DNA of 64,000 nt from Paragonimus skrjabini miyazakii (lineage: Eukaryota > Platyhelminthes > Trematoda > Plagiorchiida > Troglotrematidae). The notes under the pieces are model-generated. The model saw only the letters and a list, made by a program, of their open reading frames with translations, was not told the DNA's origin and did not search any database. The number at the start of each line of letters is the position of its first letter. Position 1 is the first letter of the stretch. The position numbers and the translations under genes are program-made. The stretch covers positions 42,641 through 106,640 of the forward strand of contig JTDE01002181.1 of the NCBI GenBank assembly GCA_014338405.1, given 5' to 3'. Shown here one piece after another: positions 12,195 through 22,060 of this stretch.

Positions 12195-13430
12195 CTGTAA
12201 AGAGGCGGTTTGCTTGGGCACTGTTAGTTTTCACGCTGCAACATACTTGCTCAAATAATACATAGAAATATCCATTTACTTGCACTAGTTATTGCATGTG
12301 TTGCAGTTCGCTTTGTAAGATATCCGAGAGGTATATCTTTTGACATAAGAGCCATTTGGCGAGTTGTTCCGAGACCCCAGTGCGCGATTTCCACAGTGTG
12401 CACCCAACACAGTCTACACCGGAACACTAACTATACACCAAAATGAATCACCGTTTTACGTTCAAGAACAAATTATGATGCATTTATTGCATCCTAGGTA
12501 ACAGATTGCACAGATCACCTGTTGCTTTCGTTTATACGTTTTTGTTATTTGTTTCCACTTTTCATCTACATCCATATCCAGTATTATCATTTTTCGACCA
12601 CGACATGATAACGATCAATCACTCTGGAAATTTTGTTCGTAGGCCATCAAGCATACCCCGGTGAAACAGTCCGTACTATCTGGTGGACGAACATGGAGTG
12701 CGCTTTAGACTTTTTCGAACCGTTTGCTACACACCTTACAAAACCACTGCCTTGCGTTCAAAAACAGATGGTTGTGAATGTAAAGCTATATTGTAGTGTG
12801 TTATGTGCACTGTTTTCCTCCTACTTATTTTTATGATCTTATCGTTTGTTTTCACCTTACATGTTTGCCCAAACTTATTATCATTATTCTCAGTCACTTG
12901 ACCGAATACCGACTGATCATTGTGAAATTACTTCTCACAGGCTGTCATACGTCTAAAATTTTGTAATACATTTTTTGTACGTCATTAAAAACAAACAGTG
13001 ATTTTATCCTTGTAAAACATCGCTGACAACATTAAAGACAAATAAGTTTTATTATACATTCACGAGTGAAGTTTTGGTAACTAATCAACAGCAGCAACTT
13101 TGGTATTAGTGGTTTACAGTAGACTTATATTCAAATAGTTGACGTGTACGGGTACGATAGAACTAATGAATCGCCTCTCGTATGACAGTGATTTTCTGAA
13201 ATCCACAAGGACTACTGCTCAGTAATCGTAATAGGGATGAATATGCGAATGATTTCTGTGATTTCTAACTGAACAAGATTTCTAGTCAACAGCTCATTGG
13301 TTGAAGCTGAGATGACATTTACTGTGTCTGCTGTGGAGGCGGTCGGGCATTCAGAGACTTACTCACAAGCCAGTGTGACTGAGCGTTCACGTGTGAGCAC
13401 ACTTCATTGGTACCTCATATGATGTGTATT
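12195..13430. other. Non-coding stretch, nothing recognised
   Basis: AT-rich, with one 67-codon plus-strand frame (12633-12836) lacking motifs. It ends at the GC palindrome at 13431. Confidence 0.4.
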
Positions 13431-13452
13431 GCGCTGCGCGGCGCAGCGCGCG
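13431..13452. repeat. GC-only palindrome at the edge of a gypsy fragment
   Basis: A 22-base run of only G and C apart from one T and one A. Arms GCGCTGCGC and GCGCAGCGC are separated by one base. It stands out from AT-rich surroundings and sits where the downstream gag fragment (13465-13570) stops. Confidence 0.8.
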
Positions 13453-13464
13453 AAATCGTATTCA

Positions 13465-13570
13465 AAAGCGCTGTAAACATTCTTCTTTCTGTCTCAATGA
13501 TTTATAAATATTCAGAATATCGAGAAGACAAGAATCTGTCGTAATGTTTTTACATATTTCCACGACACCA
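13465..13570 (-). pseudogene. Second gypsy gag start beyond the 3' LTR
   Basis: Aligns with the leader and gag start of the main copy (16090-16207) over about 100 nt. The encoded N-terminus begins (M)DSCLLDIL versus MDSCPLGIL in the main copy. Homology continues without a break from the adjacent LTR and stops near 13465. A gag start on the far side of a 3' LTR is not expected for a single simple insertion. Confidence 0.6.
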
Positions 13571-13762
13571 TTTGTGAAGGTTCCAGAAATATTGAAGTAA
13601 AGTATATGACTTAGCTCATCCCCAGAGCTGTTTTGGACGCACTAATAATAACATGCGAACTAAGCAAATCAAGTATTTATCTCATACGCAATTGTATAGT
13701 TTAGTAACAACAATGTAATAAAACAACGGTAATGAGAAATAGGCTTAGTGACAACCATCACA
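13571..13762 (-). repeat. LTR (3' end of the gypsy copy)
   Basis: About 192 bp, directly repeated at 16208-16402. Shared landmarks include ATTTCTCATTAC.GTTGTTTT, TACATTGTTGT and GAGCTAAGT. On the minus strand it is followed by TGG, a plausible primer-binding-site start. Many differences from its mate indicate an old insertion. Exact ends are approximate. Confidence 0.65.
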
Positions 13763-13799
13763 CACGCCACAGTTTAAATAAAAGTCAAGATTGTTATAG

Positions 13800-14960
13800 T
13801 TTCTGCGCTGTTTATCTCTGAGGCTTTCCCACAGTCGCAGCTATGGTAGTTCGTTCTGAACAGCATCTTGAACCAAATAATTCGGACCTACTACTGGCTC
13901 AGAAACATCGATATTAAGATTGGGGACTGCAGGAATAGAAACAGGTAAATTAAACATGAGCTGATCGATGTGTCTACCGTGGACAGATCCATCAATCAAA
14001 TCGAGTATGCGACACACTCAAGTACCCACGTTATTGAGAACATATCGTGGAGATGATCGATGGTAACTGCCACGATGGTACACCACTTCAGCCGATTCCA
14101 AATTGAACATGTTGGTTCGGACAACACAGCTTTTGAACAGCTTAGCTGGACTACTCCAAGCTGTTCAGTAGTTAGAATTTCGATACTGCATCAAACAGTT
14201 ATCCATGTCATTCTCCAGTTCTTCAAGATCAGACAGGTTGATAGACATTTCAGAATGCGCCAAATATTCCCGGCGGCATCATTAGGTTGAGAATGTTTCG
14301 ATGCATCGAGCAGGTTTCGACAGCTTATGTTTTTCGGCCAGTCTTTAAACTTTTGTGCAGTGAGATGAGTGTCATTGTCTGTGACCAACTCACTTGGCAC
14401 TCCATCCAAACTGAACGTTTTCCGTAGTGCAATCAGAATGTAGTATGCAGTTGCTGACAACGTAAAATAAACTTCTGGCCAACGTGAATATGAATCAATG
14501 ATAACTAAGAGATAATATTTATTTAAGAATGGACTACAATAGTCGGCGTGTGTTCGTTGCCAGGGTTCATAAGTCATTGGCGAAGGTGTCTATTTTGTTG
14601 GTCACGATTGCACTTTGTGTACGCACTCAGCATAATCATTAAAAATGTTACATGAGTCAGTAGTCAATTTTGGCCACCAAGAAGTCTGACGAGCTACTGA
14701 TTCCATTGTTTCACTTGTCAAATAACCGGAGTGTAAGTGGTCTAGTACCATGGATCGTAATGTGGGAGCAAAAATAATTTTGTTACTACGACATAATAGT
14801 CCATCGGGAGTAACAGAGAGTTGATCACGATGTTTGTAGAATCCAAGAAATATTCCCCGAACACCTCAGTTCCAACCAGTACGTAGTAAAGTAAAAATTG
14901 CATGTTTTCGAGTGTCACGAATCAAATTAGAACAAGGAACTGGAAGTAGCTGAGTCAATA
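13800..14960 (-). pseudogene. Gypsy linker and integrase remnant
   Basis: From the N-terminal side: linker GIFLGFYKHRDQLSVTPDG (~14860), an HHCC-type finger in which one cysteine is replaced (YAECV, ~14620) after LDHLHSGYL and RQTSWWPKL, and the catalytic core from MTYEPWQRTHADYC to SQPNDAAGN (14577-14270). The first two acidic residues (HAD, VTDND) are present; the third, normally Glu, reads Gly (AAGN). A C-terminal tail with VYHRGSYHRSS and LIDGSVHGRHIDQL runs to about 13800 after a frameshift near 14190. The missing Glu and several stops make it inactive. Confidence 0.85.
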
Positions 14961-15004
14961 AAAAGTCTGAGTCATCGTTAGCTTCCAAACACTGATTTAC
15001 GCAA

Positions 15005-15261
15005 ATCCGAGTGCAATGAAACAGAAATGTTCAAAAGTTTTGTATTTTTAAACCAACGATCGATGGGCCACGACCAATAACCAAAATCTGGCAGTTGTTG
15101 ACACCGGATTGAATATCAGAAAGCGTGAGTTGAAAAGAACCAAGTGTTAAAGCGTGTCCAGTGATATCTCCCATAGCAACTTCAGAAGGTTTCATAGGTA
15201 ACGTACTCGGGCACTCTATAAAATCAATATGAATGAATGATTCAAAGCTCCCAGTGCCCAC
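15005..15261 (-). pseudogene. Gypsy aspartic-protease remnant
   Basis: The translation starts MGTGSFESFIHIDFIE, matching the protease active-site block with the catalytic Asp changed to Gly (GTGSF for DTGSS), and continues through a beta-rich stretch to VIGRGPSIVG. It then joins linker sequence normally found after RNase H, marking a deletion of roughly two kilobases of coding sequence, judged from typical element size. Confidence 0.7.
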
Positions 15262-16190
15262 AATGAATGATTGTCCAAAATAATTATTAACTAGGTAGGT
15301 CCGTTCAATGTGAATGATAAAATCAACATAATTAATAGCAAGATCAATAGAATGAGTGACGGATATGAAGTAACCATCGTCACAATACGATTGTATGAAA
15401 CAAGGCTGTGCACTGTGGAAAACGGATTGAATGTGCCCGATTTTACCATACCTCTGGCACTAGGCGTTACAGAATCGACAAGTCAATTAAGACTGTTTGC
15501 TACTACATGGCTTATAGCTGTTTCACCGTCGGGTAGCATACAAATCAGGTGCGGGTTTGTTACTATCACTTGCATTTCGAGTACTTACTTTTTCAGACAA
15601 CCGACTTTGTTGACCTTCTGGTCGTTTCAAGTTGCTGTTTTATAAAACCATCGGTTTATCTTTCACAGCAGCTTTGACATTCTGATACTGTTCGCATAGT
15701 GTTCTAGCTGACTGGGATGTGTAATTTGGAGGCAGTAAAAGCTTCCGTTGTAGATCACGCAAATCTATTCCAGCAATCAAACGGCCATGGAGTTAGATCT
15801 ACAATTGGTCTTCTAAATTACACCGAGCGACTTGAGTCTGCATTTCGAGTATAAACTGTCTGATATTCCGATTTTCTTTTATCAAGAGCGTATGAAATTC
15901 TACTCATTTAACCGCTTAAAAATTTACAGATTGGACATGTGGAAGCAGCGGTTTCTTCAAGGAATCGTAGGATAGAGAAATTGGTGAATCGGGAAATGAC
16001 AGATTTTCTACCAAGCTGTACGCATCTTTACCACTTACGGTGAGGAATTGGGCGGCCTTCTTTTTCTGCCTTCAGCTCTCTGTCCGTGAGACATCACATT
16101 TAAAAACGTTACAATTAACCTTTGATATCTCTCAACGAATTATGAAAATCCAGAATTCCAAGTGGACAAGAATCCATCGTAAAAAGTTAC
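15262..16190 (-). pseudogene. Gypsy gag remnant with zinc knuckle
   Basis: Minus-strand pieces in order: MDSCPLGILDFHNSLRD (16165), LTDRELKAEK / KAAQFLTVSGKDAYSL (~16060, joined across a frameshift), LSFPDSPISLSYDSLKK, IRQFILEMQTQVARCN, LIAGIDLRDLQRKLLLPPN and CQRYGKIGHIQSVF, a CCHC knuckle with two cysteines changed. Several in-frame stops. Gag packages the element RNA; this copy is dead. Plus-strand frames over this stretch (15310-15645, 16040-16282) are antisense shadows. Confidence 0.75.
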
Positions 16191-16207
16191 AGAAGTTTGC
16201 AACGCCA

Positions 16208-16402
16208 ATTGTGATGGCTCCGGAAAAACAGAAAGGAAGTAGTAAACTTAGCTCAACCCCAGATCTAGCTTCGACGCAATAGTAATAACAACCGAACTAG
16301 GCAAAGCAGATACTCTACCTCACGAGCGCAATTATACAGCTCATTGACAACAATGTAATAAAACAACAGTAATGAGAAATAGCTGGAGTGACAATAACTG
16401 CA
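16208..16402 (-). repeat. LTR (5' end of the gypsy copy)
   Basis: About 195 bp, the direct-repeat mate of 13571-13762. On the minus strand it precedes TGGCGTTGC, a possible primer-binding site, then the gag leader. Confidence 0.65.
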
Positions 16403-16617
16403 AAATTACACCGTTATTTCAGTTTGTCCTTTCTGTGCGAGAGCTGTCCTGTGCATATACGTAGTCAGTTCCTGTTTCATTCGACCGGTAACAGCATACT
16501 AGATGGAACGTCTGACCGCTGTTTACTCGTGCTGGCCGTCTTCGTCAGCTTAACGTTTTCGGTTGATAAAATCACAATACGGAAGTTGTATGAACGTGCC
16601 TAATGTTGTTGTGAGCC

Positions 16618-16856
16618 AGAACCACAAACAAAACCACTTATTTGCACGCGATATTCGGCCCCAGACCGTCTCGGTTGCCACATATGCTAATGGTCAGTTC
16701 CCTTAGGTAGCAAGAACCATTTTGGACGATGCTGCACTCCAATATTTCTTCCTGCATTTTCCCCGCGACTTGTTCGATGTCACACTATATGCTCTGGTCC
16801 TACTACTGAATAGCAGTGGTGTGAGTAGTTTATTACGACCGCTCATCCTGACTACA
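16618..16856 (-). repeat. ~240-bp inverted repeat, left arm
   Basis: The reverse complement matches 18419-18661 over most of its length, including TACTCACACCACTGCTATTC and GACCAGAGCATATAGTGTG. The inner end starts with GTGTAGTCAGGATGAG; the outer end reads GTGGTTTTG.TTGTGG. Both arms carry the same ~45-codon frame (TPLLFSSRTRAYSVTSN), probably non-coding coincidence of homology. Confidence 0.75.
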
Positions 16857-18418
16857 CTATCTCGTTGACACTCTTGGCTACCTGTGAGCTTTCTCTGCTG
16901 CTGTGCTCCAAAATAATCACCTGACATGTGTTAATGAAATTGAACTCGTCGCGAGATTCATCGTAGCGCGCAGCAACCAAAAGTAATCTTCTTTTGTTAG
17001 TTAGTAACTATTAATTTCAGCTATCTAGGTAACACTCATTCAATGTTTTAAATAATGTTACGTATAAAATGGCCAATTGATGTATATCTTTTTCGGTATA
17101 ATTACGCTTTGTGACATTTGAACCTGCTGCAAAATGAGATCAAAATTTTCTTTCTGCTAGATAACTCTCGCTCAAGAATTCGAGCTCACTTCCCAGATCG
17201 GTTTCTTATATTTGAATCCATATTATCATGCAGCAGCTGAACAAGTAGTCGAACAATGTTGGTAGACATAAAATAACTTGCTGGACACAACAACTGTTCC
17301 AGTGAATAATTCCCAATGTTAAAACTGAATTTATAAAAAGAATCAAACGTGTGTCTCCTTGCTGTCATGCACACAAAATGTAAAAGGTCTTATGTGTCAT
17401 AGGTGGAATTTCGCTAATTGTATAATAATCTAGTGATGATAAGTATGTCAGTTTTCACCAAACTTACGCTCTAGAAATGAACTAGATTTTTCGCGAAATG
17501 CGGTTCTCAAAAAGTGAATTGTCTACATGTCTATACATATCAAAATTGAATAACCCATGCTTACTGAAAGGAACATAATGGGGGAATTCATAGATAAGGA
17601 GACCGTAAATTGATTTAATTTTACCCCTGCATTTTGATAACAAGCTGGCATTGACGAGACAATTATGAATATAGAGTAAACTCCATATCAACTAAAATGG
17701 AATGGCGTTTATTGTAATATTTTCAGTGTGCTTGAAGTTTTATACAGACAATACAAAATGCGCAAAATACACGAAACAACCTGGCAAATCTAACTTCATA
17801 ATTTACTACCGACAAGTCAATATATCAAAGGCCGTTTTATGGAAACATTATTTTTCAGCCATCCGGGTTTTTATATATGAAAGCCAACCACTCTTGGAAA
17901 TCGAAATGACCACCACGATTAAAATGCACAACGAGGCAGTGAGTGACGAAGCTACGGTAAGTATAAACCATGTGGGTGGTTTAGTGACCATTAGGTCGAC
18001 AAGCAATGCCTGTTATTACTGTCAGCGTACGGACACATATCAACTGGACTGTTGATGTTGGGGGAGGCTAACTGATGGCATGGAGTAGGCGGTTTCCTAT
18101 TGACACCCACAGGTATGAATCGAAGCGTCGTGATGTTTTTATGAATACAGTCTTGAACACAACCCACATTGACGAGGTTACTGACTGCGTACCCACAGTA
18201 ACATCTACCTTGCTGGTTTTCCTGAAGATGCAAATGAGGGTTGAATTTAACAAAACTTATCAGTTTCAGACACTAGTGGTTGTTTAAGTAGCCGTTCCTT
18301 TACGGTAGAAAAAGCATCCCACTTAACTAGTGAAACAAATTAGCAATAGGCTAAACAGTATGGTGAGAGTTTTATTCATGACGCAGATAGAGATTCCGGT
18401 TGCATACACACTCCATAT
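16857..18418. other. Segment enclosed by the 240-bp inverted repeats
   Basis: 1.56 kb with a 117-codon plus-strand frame (17702-18055) and smaller frames around 18.07-18.29 kb. No transposase signature or splice structure is evident. Confidence 0.35.
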
Positions 18419-18661
18419 TAGTGTAGTCAGGATGAGCTATCGTAATATACTACTCACACCACTGCTATTCAGTAGTAGGACCAGAGCATATAGTGTGACA
18501 TCGAACAGGCCGCAGGAAAAATACAGGAAGAAATATCGAGGTGCAGCATTGCCCAAAATGGTCCTTGCTACCCAAAGGAACTGACTACCGGAGTCTGTGG
18601 CAACAAAGACGGTCTGGAGTCGGATACCGCTTGCAAATAAGTGGTTTTGCTTGTGGTCCTG
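18419..18661 (+). repeat. ~240-bp inverted repeat, right arm
   Basis: Partner of 16618-16856 in opposite orientation, 1.56 kb away. Differences are scattered substitutions. Confidence 0.75.
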
Positions 18662-20125
18662 TTTAAACGTTCAACCCATGTGTTGCTTTTTCGAACAAAC
18701 AACCCTTGTGCTATCCGCGTTAATGCATCTTATTCATTCAACAAATGTAGTCTAATTTAACCTACTTAGATGTTCTAAAAACAAAGTGGTATCATTCTGA
18801 CTCTTATCGAAATAAAGCTCCAATTAATATATAGTTTTTTGTACTCAGTAACCTTTCAAAAACCATTGAATTTTATAGGCGTGGAATTCCTTTCTGCTGT
18901 ACAAAATAAGCAGTGCAACAAATTAGGAGCTGTCGACAACAAGCCTAGCTTCTTAGTCTGCAGTATACGGCCAAACCCCAAGTTCAGTTGCAGGCTGACA
19001 CCGTCTAAAAACTGAAATTTACTTCGCAAATGTGAAACAAACGCGCTTTTAAAATTTTTGGTCAGTTTTTGACAGCATACCTTGTTTCCCTGCCATTCTT
19101 TTCTGGTGTGTGGCAAATCGTCATGTTACTAACATGTGCCCTTGAGTATATCGGACACAACTTGTGTAACACCCCACTTATCGCGTGCAAACATGTCCTT
19201 CCTTGCCCATTTTGTGAATGCTGAATAAATTCAAGTAAAACTGACAAATGTCTAGTGATCTAACTTCCGTTATGTTCTTGCACGTTATGCAGAATCATCT
19301 GTGCGGAATATGAAAAAAATCCGAAAATGCGAAATTTTTACAAGTGGAGATAACCCGTTATCAAGCCAGGATTGACAGAAGCGGATCCAGCTGATATGCT
19401 GCACACAGCAGTGTTGGCGGCAAAGACTTCAGAACCAAAACCCCTTATTTCTTATCAGGATTTCAGTGTTGGCAGTATCCCACAGTAGATCGGCAGCAAA
19501 TTCGAAGACCCTAATAAGCGATCAGTGTTTAATCATCAAAGAATTGATTTATTCAGAGGTTATTTCGAATCGACAGCGATCGCTGAACGCGCAGCGTTTC
19601 AACGAAGAAAGGATGTTAAACTGCATAACTATCCAGATGTGACAGTTTAGTAGAGCACTCCAGGTATAGCACTTTTGAGAAGGGTTGTACCGGTGAAAAC
19701 TGCTTATTTACACAAAATGGGTCACAAAGAATTGTATGAAAAACAAGATATTTAAGGGACAACTGAAAGGACACTTACTCAAGTTTTCCCAGCGTATCAG
19801 AACTTCTGTACTTACAGGCTGAATTCGCTTGTATTATGACCTCAGTTAAGCAGCTGACGACAATGCTCTACGTTTGCCTCAGAACACTAACAGTGGCAGG
19901 ATGTTTGAGTGACCACTATTCACCAGCAGCGTCCTTGTCTCAGGGCTGCAGACAAATGTTTATTCAATTTGAATACAATTTTTCAGTGGTCTTGCTACAC
20001 GTAAGTCTAACCAGTCATGAAGCATGTCATAAAGTGCGTTCTTGAATCAAAACTTATTACACGAAAATTCCCATCAGGCACCCACATCATGAGCACAATT
20101 GTACGAGTGAGACTATATATTATTT
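18662..20125. other. Stretch before the first gap, nothing recognised
   Basis: Short frames only, the longest 86 codons on the minus strand at 18856-19116; no motif and no paired splice sites. Confidence 0.35.
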
Positions 20126-20225
20126 NNNNNNNNNNNNNNNNNNNNNNNNNNNNNNNNNNNNNNNNNNNNNNNNNNNNNNNNNNNNNNNNNNNNNNNNNNN
20201 NNNNNNNNNNNNNNNNNNNNNNNNN
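20126..20225. other. Assembly gap of 100 N
   Basis: Exactly 100 undetermined bases, a conventional placeholder for a gap of unknown size. Confidence 0.99.
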
Positions 20226-20934
20226 ACGAGGACTACTTAAAAATCAGCGAGAGATTCAACTTCCCAAATATACAGATAAACGTAGATCATTTCTGTATAC
20301 TTAATTATTTGCACGTTAACTGCTATTTTCGGTTCAAACTCAGAGGAATTCATGACTAAATGGTGGGACCGAGAGCACTCACTAAACTGTGCTGAAAATC
20401 GATTAACCTCGTGTGCCCGGATGTAGTTGAGACTTTATAGGGTCCGTTGGCATAAATTGTGTGTGCAAAACTGACATATTTTAGTGGAAGTACAAAACGC
20501 TTCCATTTTGTTGTTACTCATCAAGTACGCGTACAGAGTGTGATAACTGCACAACTTCCGTTAGCACTTTTGACAACAGTACTGGTGTGAGAACTTTACT
20601 TAGTATGAGGAAGGTTATAAATGAGTTAGTATTTTCGAGTTTCAGCATCTACTTGTTTTACAGTTAGGTGTATCGTGAGGGCCCACTGCACACGCATAAG
20701 TTATGCATGATAACAACCATTAAACCTGTCTTGATTTTTGGTGATCCTTTTTATTTTTTAAACAACTAGTTAACATAACAAATTACCACCTTTTTTACAG
20801 GTGAATCAGTAATGAGATCTAACAACTAACCGCAAACCTGAAGAAAATAAAATAAAATGAACTGGAAAAGCTGCCAAATTTGGTCTATATGCGGGAAACA
20901 TTCTAAGAAGATAGTCCCAAACTAAACGTTTTAA
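20226..20934. other. Flank between the gap and a PLE copy
   Basis: No gene seen. The PLE homology to the right begins near 20935. Confidence 0.35.
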
Positions 20935-22060
20935 TCTAAATGTAAAGTGAGTCGGAGAGTATAATAATATCAACGTGGAAATACCAGTAGAAGAACTAAA
21001 GCAGCTACTTTATCAATGCACGTACAACGTTCAGTTCAAGTTCTGCGGCAAACTATACCGTCAAAAGGACGGAATAGCAATGGGATCGCCATTAGGCTAA
21101 GTGTTAGTTGATATCTTTATGGCAAAGCTAGATTGTAGTTCATTAGCTGATCAAATAAAATCAGTCATCCTTTACAAGCGTTATGTGGACGATATTATCT
21201 GTGTGGCAGATGAATCTGAAAGCCTTAGTGAAATACTGACTCATTTCATTTCTGTGCATAAGAATATTCATTTTGCTCTAGAACCCGGATCACCAGCAGG
21301 TATAGAGTTCCTAGACATGCTCATGTCTCGTCGCGAGGATGGCACGATACAACGGAATGTGTATCATAAGGCAACTTGTACGAGCAATTATAAAAACTTC
21401 AATAGTTTTGTACCACCAAGACAAAAGAGAAACCTAATCCGATGTCTGGTAGACAGGGCCACGGAAATATGTTCGAGCGACAGCATCGAAGAGGAAAGAC
21501 AGTTTATGTTTAATGCACTCGTTGAAAATGGCTATCCGGAGCAATTTATTCTTAAAAATATGCCAATTAGCACTAAGAGAGATAAACCACAAACTACGAA
21601 CAAAAAGTCTGTTTATATTCCCTTGCCCTTCAAGGGTGACGGTGTTGCTGAAACCGTAACCAAGAAGCTTAATGCAGCAACCAATAAAACGTATTTCGCA
21701 GCTCAACTACGCGTTCAGTTTATCTCCACATCAGTATTGCGCCTTCAGCTGCAAGATATATTGCCTGTTCATGCCGCCTCTTTTTGTGTTTACCGTTTTT
21801 TATTCCTGTGAAACAAGCTACATAGGCCATACAACACGGCGATTATCCGAACGCATTTGGGAGCACCACCTGCTGTGGCTGACGCGAGGATCGATAAGGC
21901 CCCGTTCATCCGCGGTCGCTACGCACTCGATCGAGTCGAACCATCTGATCAATCAGACAGAATCGTTCAAGCCAATCTACCGGATATGTGGGATACAGTC
22001 GAAACAGGTCAAATGTCGTATACTATCAATTACAGAGGCCATCGCAATCTAGAATTTTGG
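20935..22060 (+). pseudogene. Penelope-like element copy, stop and frameshift broken
   Basis: From about 20950: VGEYNNINVEIPVEELKQLL, then GIAMGSPLG followed by an in-frame TAA at 21098-21100 in the middle of the RT motif, then VDIFMAKLD. The catalytic YVDD is intact (KRYVDDIICV, ~21178-21207), followed by FLDMLMSRRED. The frame runs to 21811; near 21795 it shifts by one base into the GIY-YIG nuclease (CETSYIGHTTRRLSERI, from ~21808), ending at a stop after ITEAIAI. This is a different PLE lineage from the copy at 9621-11087, with clearly diverged residues around shared motifs. Both the N-terminal RT segment and the nuclease C-terminus are missing. Confidence 0.9.

Larger units (their letters stand above)
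13571..16402 (-). mobile_element. Decayed Ty3/gypsy LTR retrotransposon lacking RT and RNase H
   Basis: Reading right to left on the minus strand: LTR, gag with a zinc knuckle, an aspartic-protease remnant, the RNase H-integrase linker, integrase with C-terminal tail, LTR. The whole reverse transcriptase/RNase H block is missing near 15030-15000, where the protease remnant runs directly into linker sequence. Frameshifts and stops are frequent, so the copy cannot move by itself. Family assignment comes from the gag-pro-(RT)-integrase order and the integrase core. Confidence 0.8.

Noticed and set aside
15310..16282. Plus-strand frames of 111 and 80 codons
   Set aside because: They are the antisense of the gypsy gag remnant, which has clear motifs on the minus strand.
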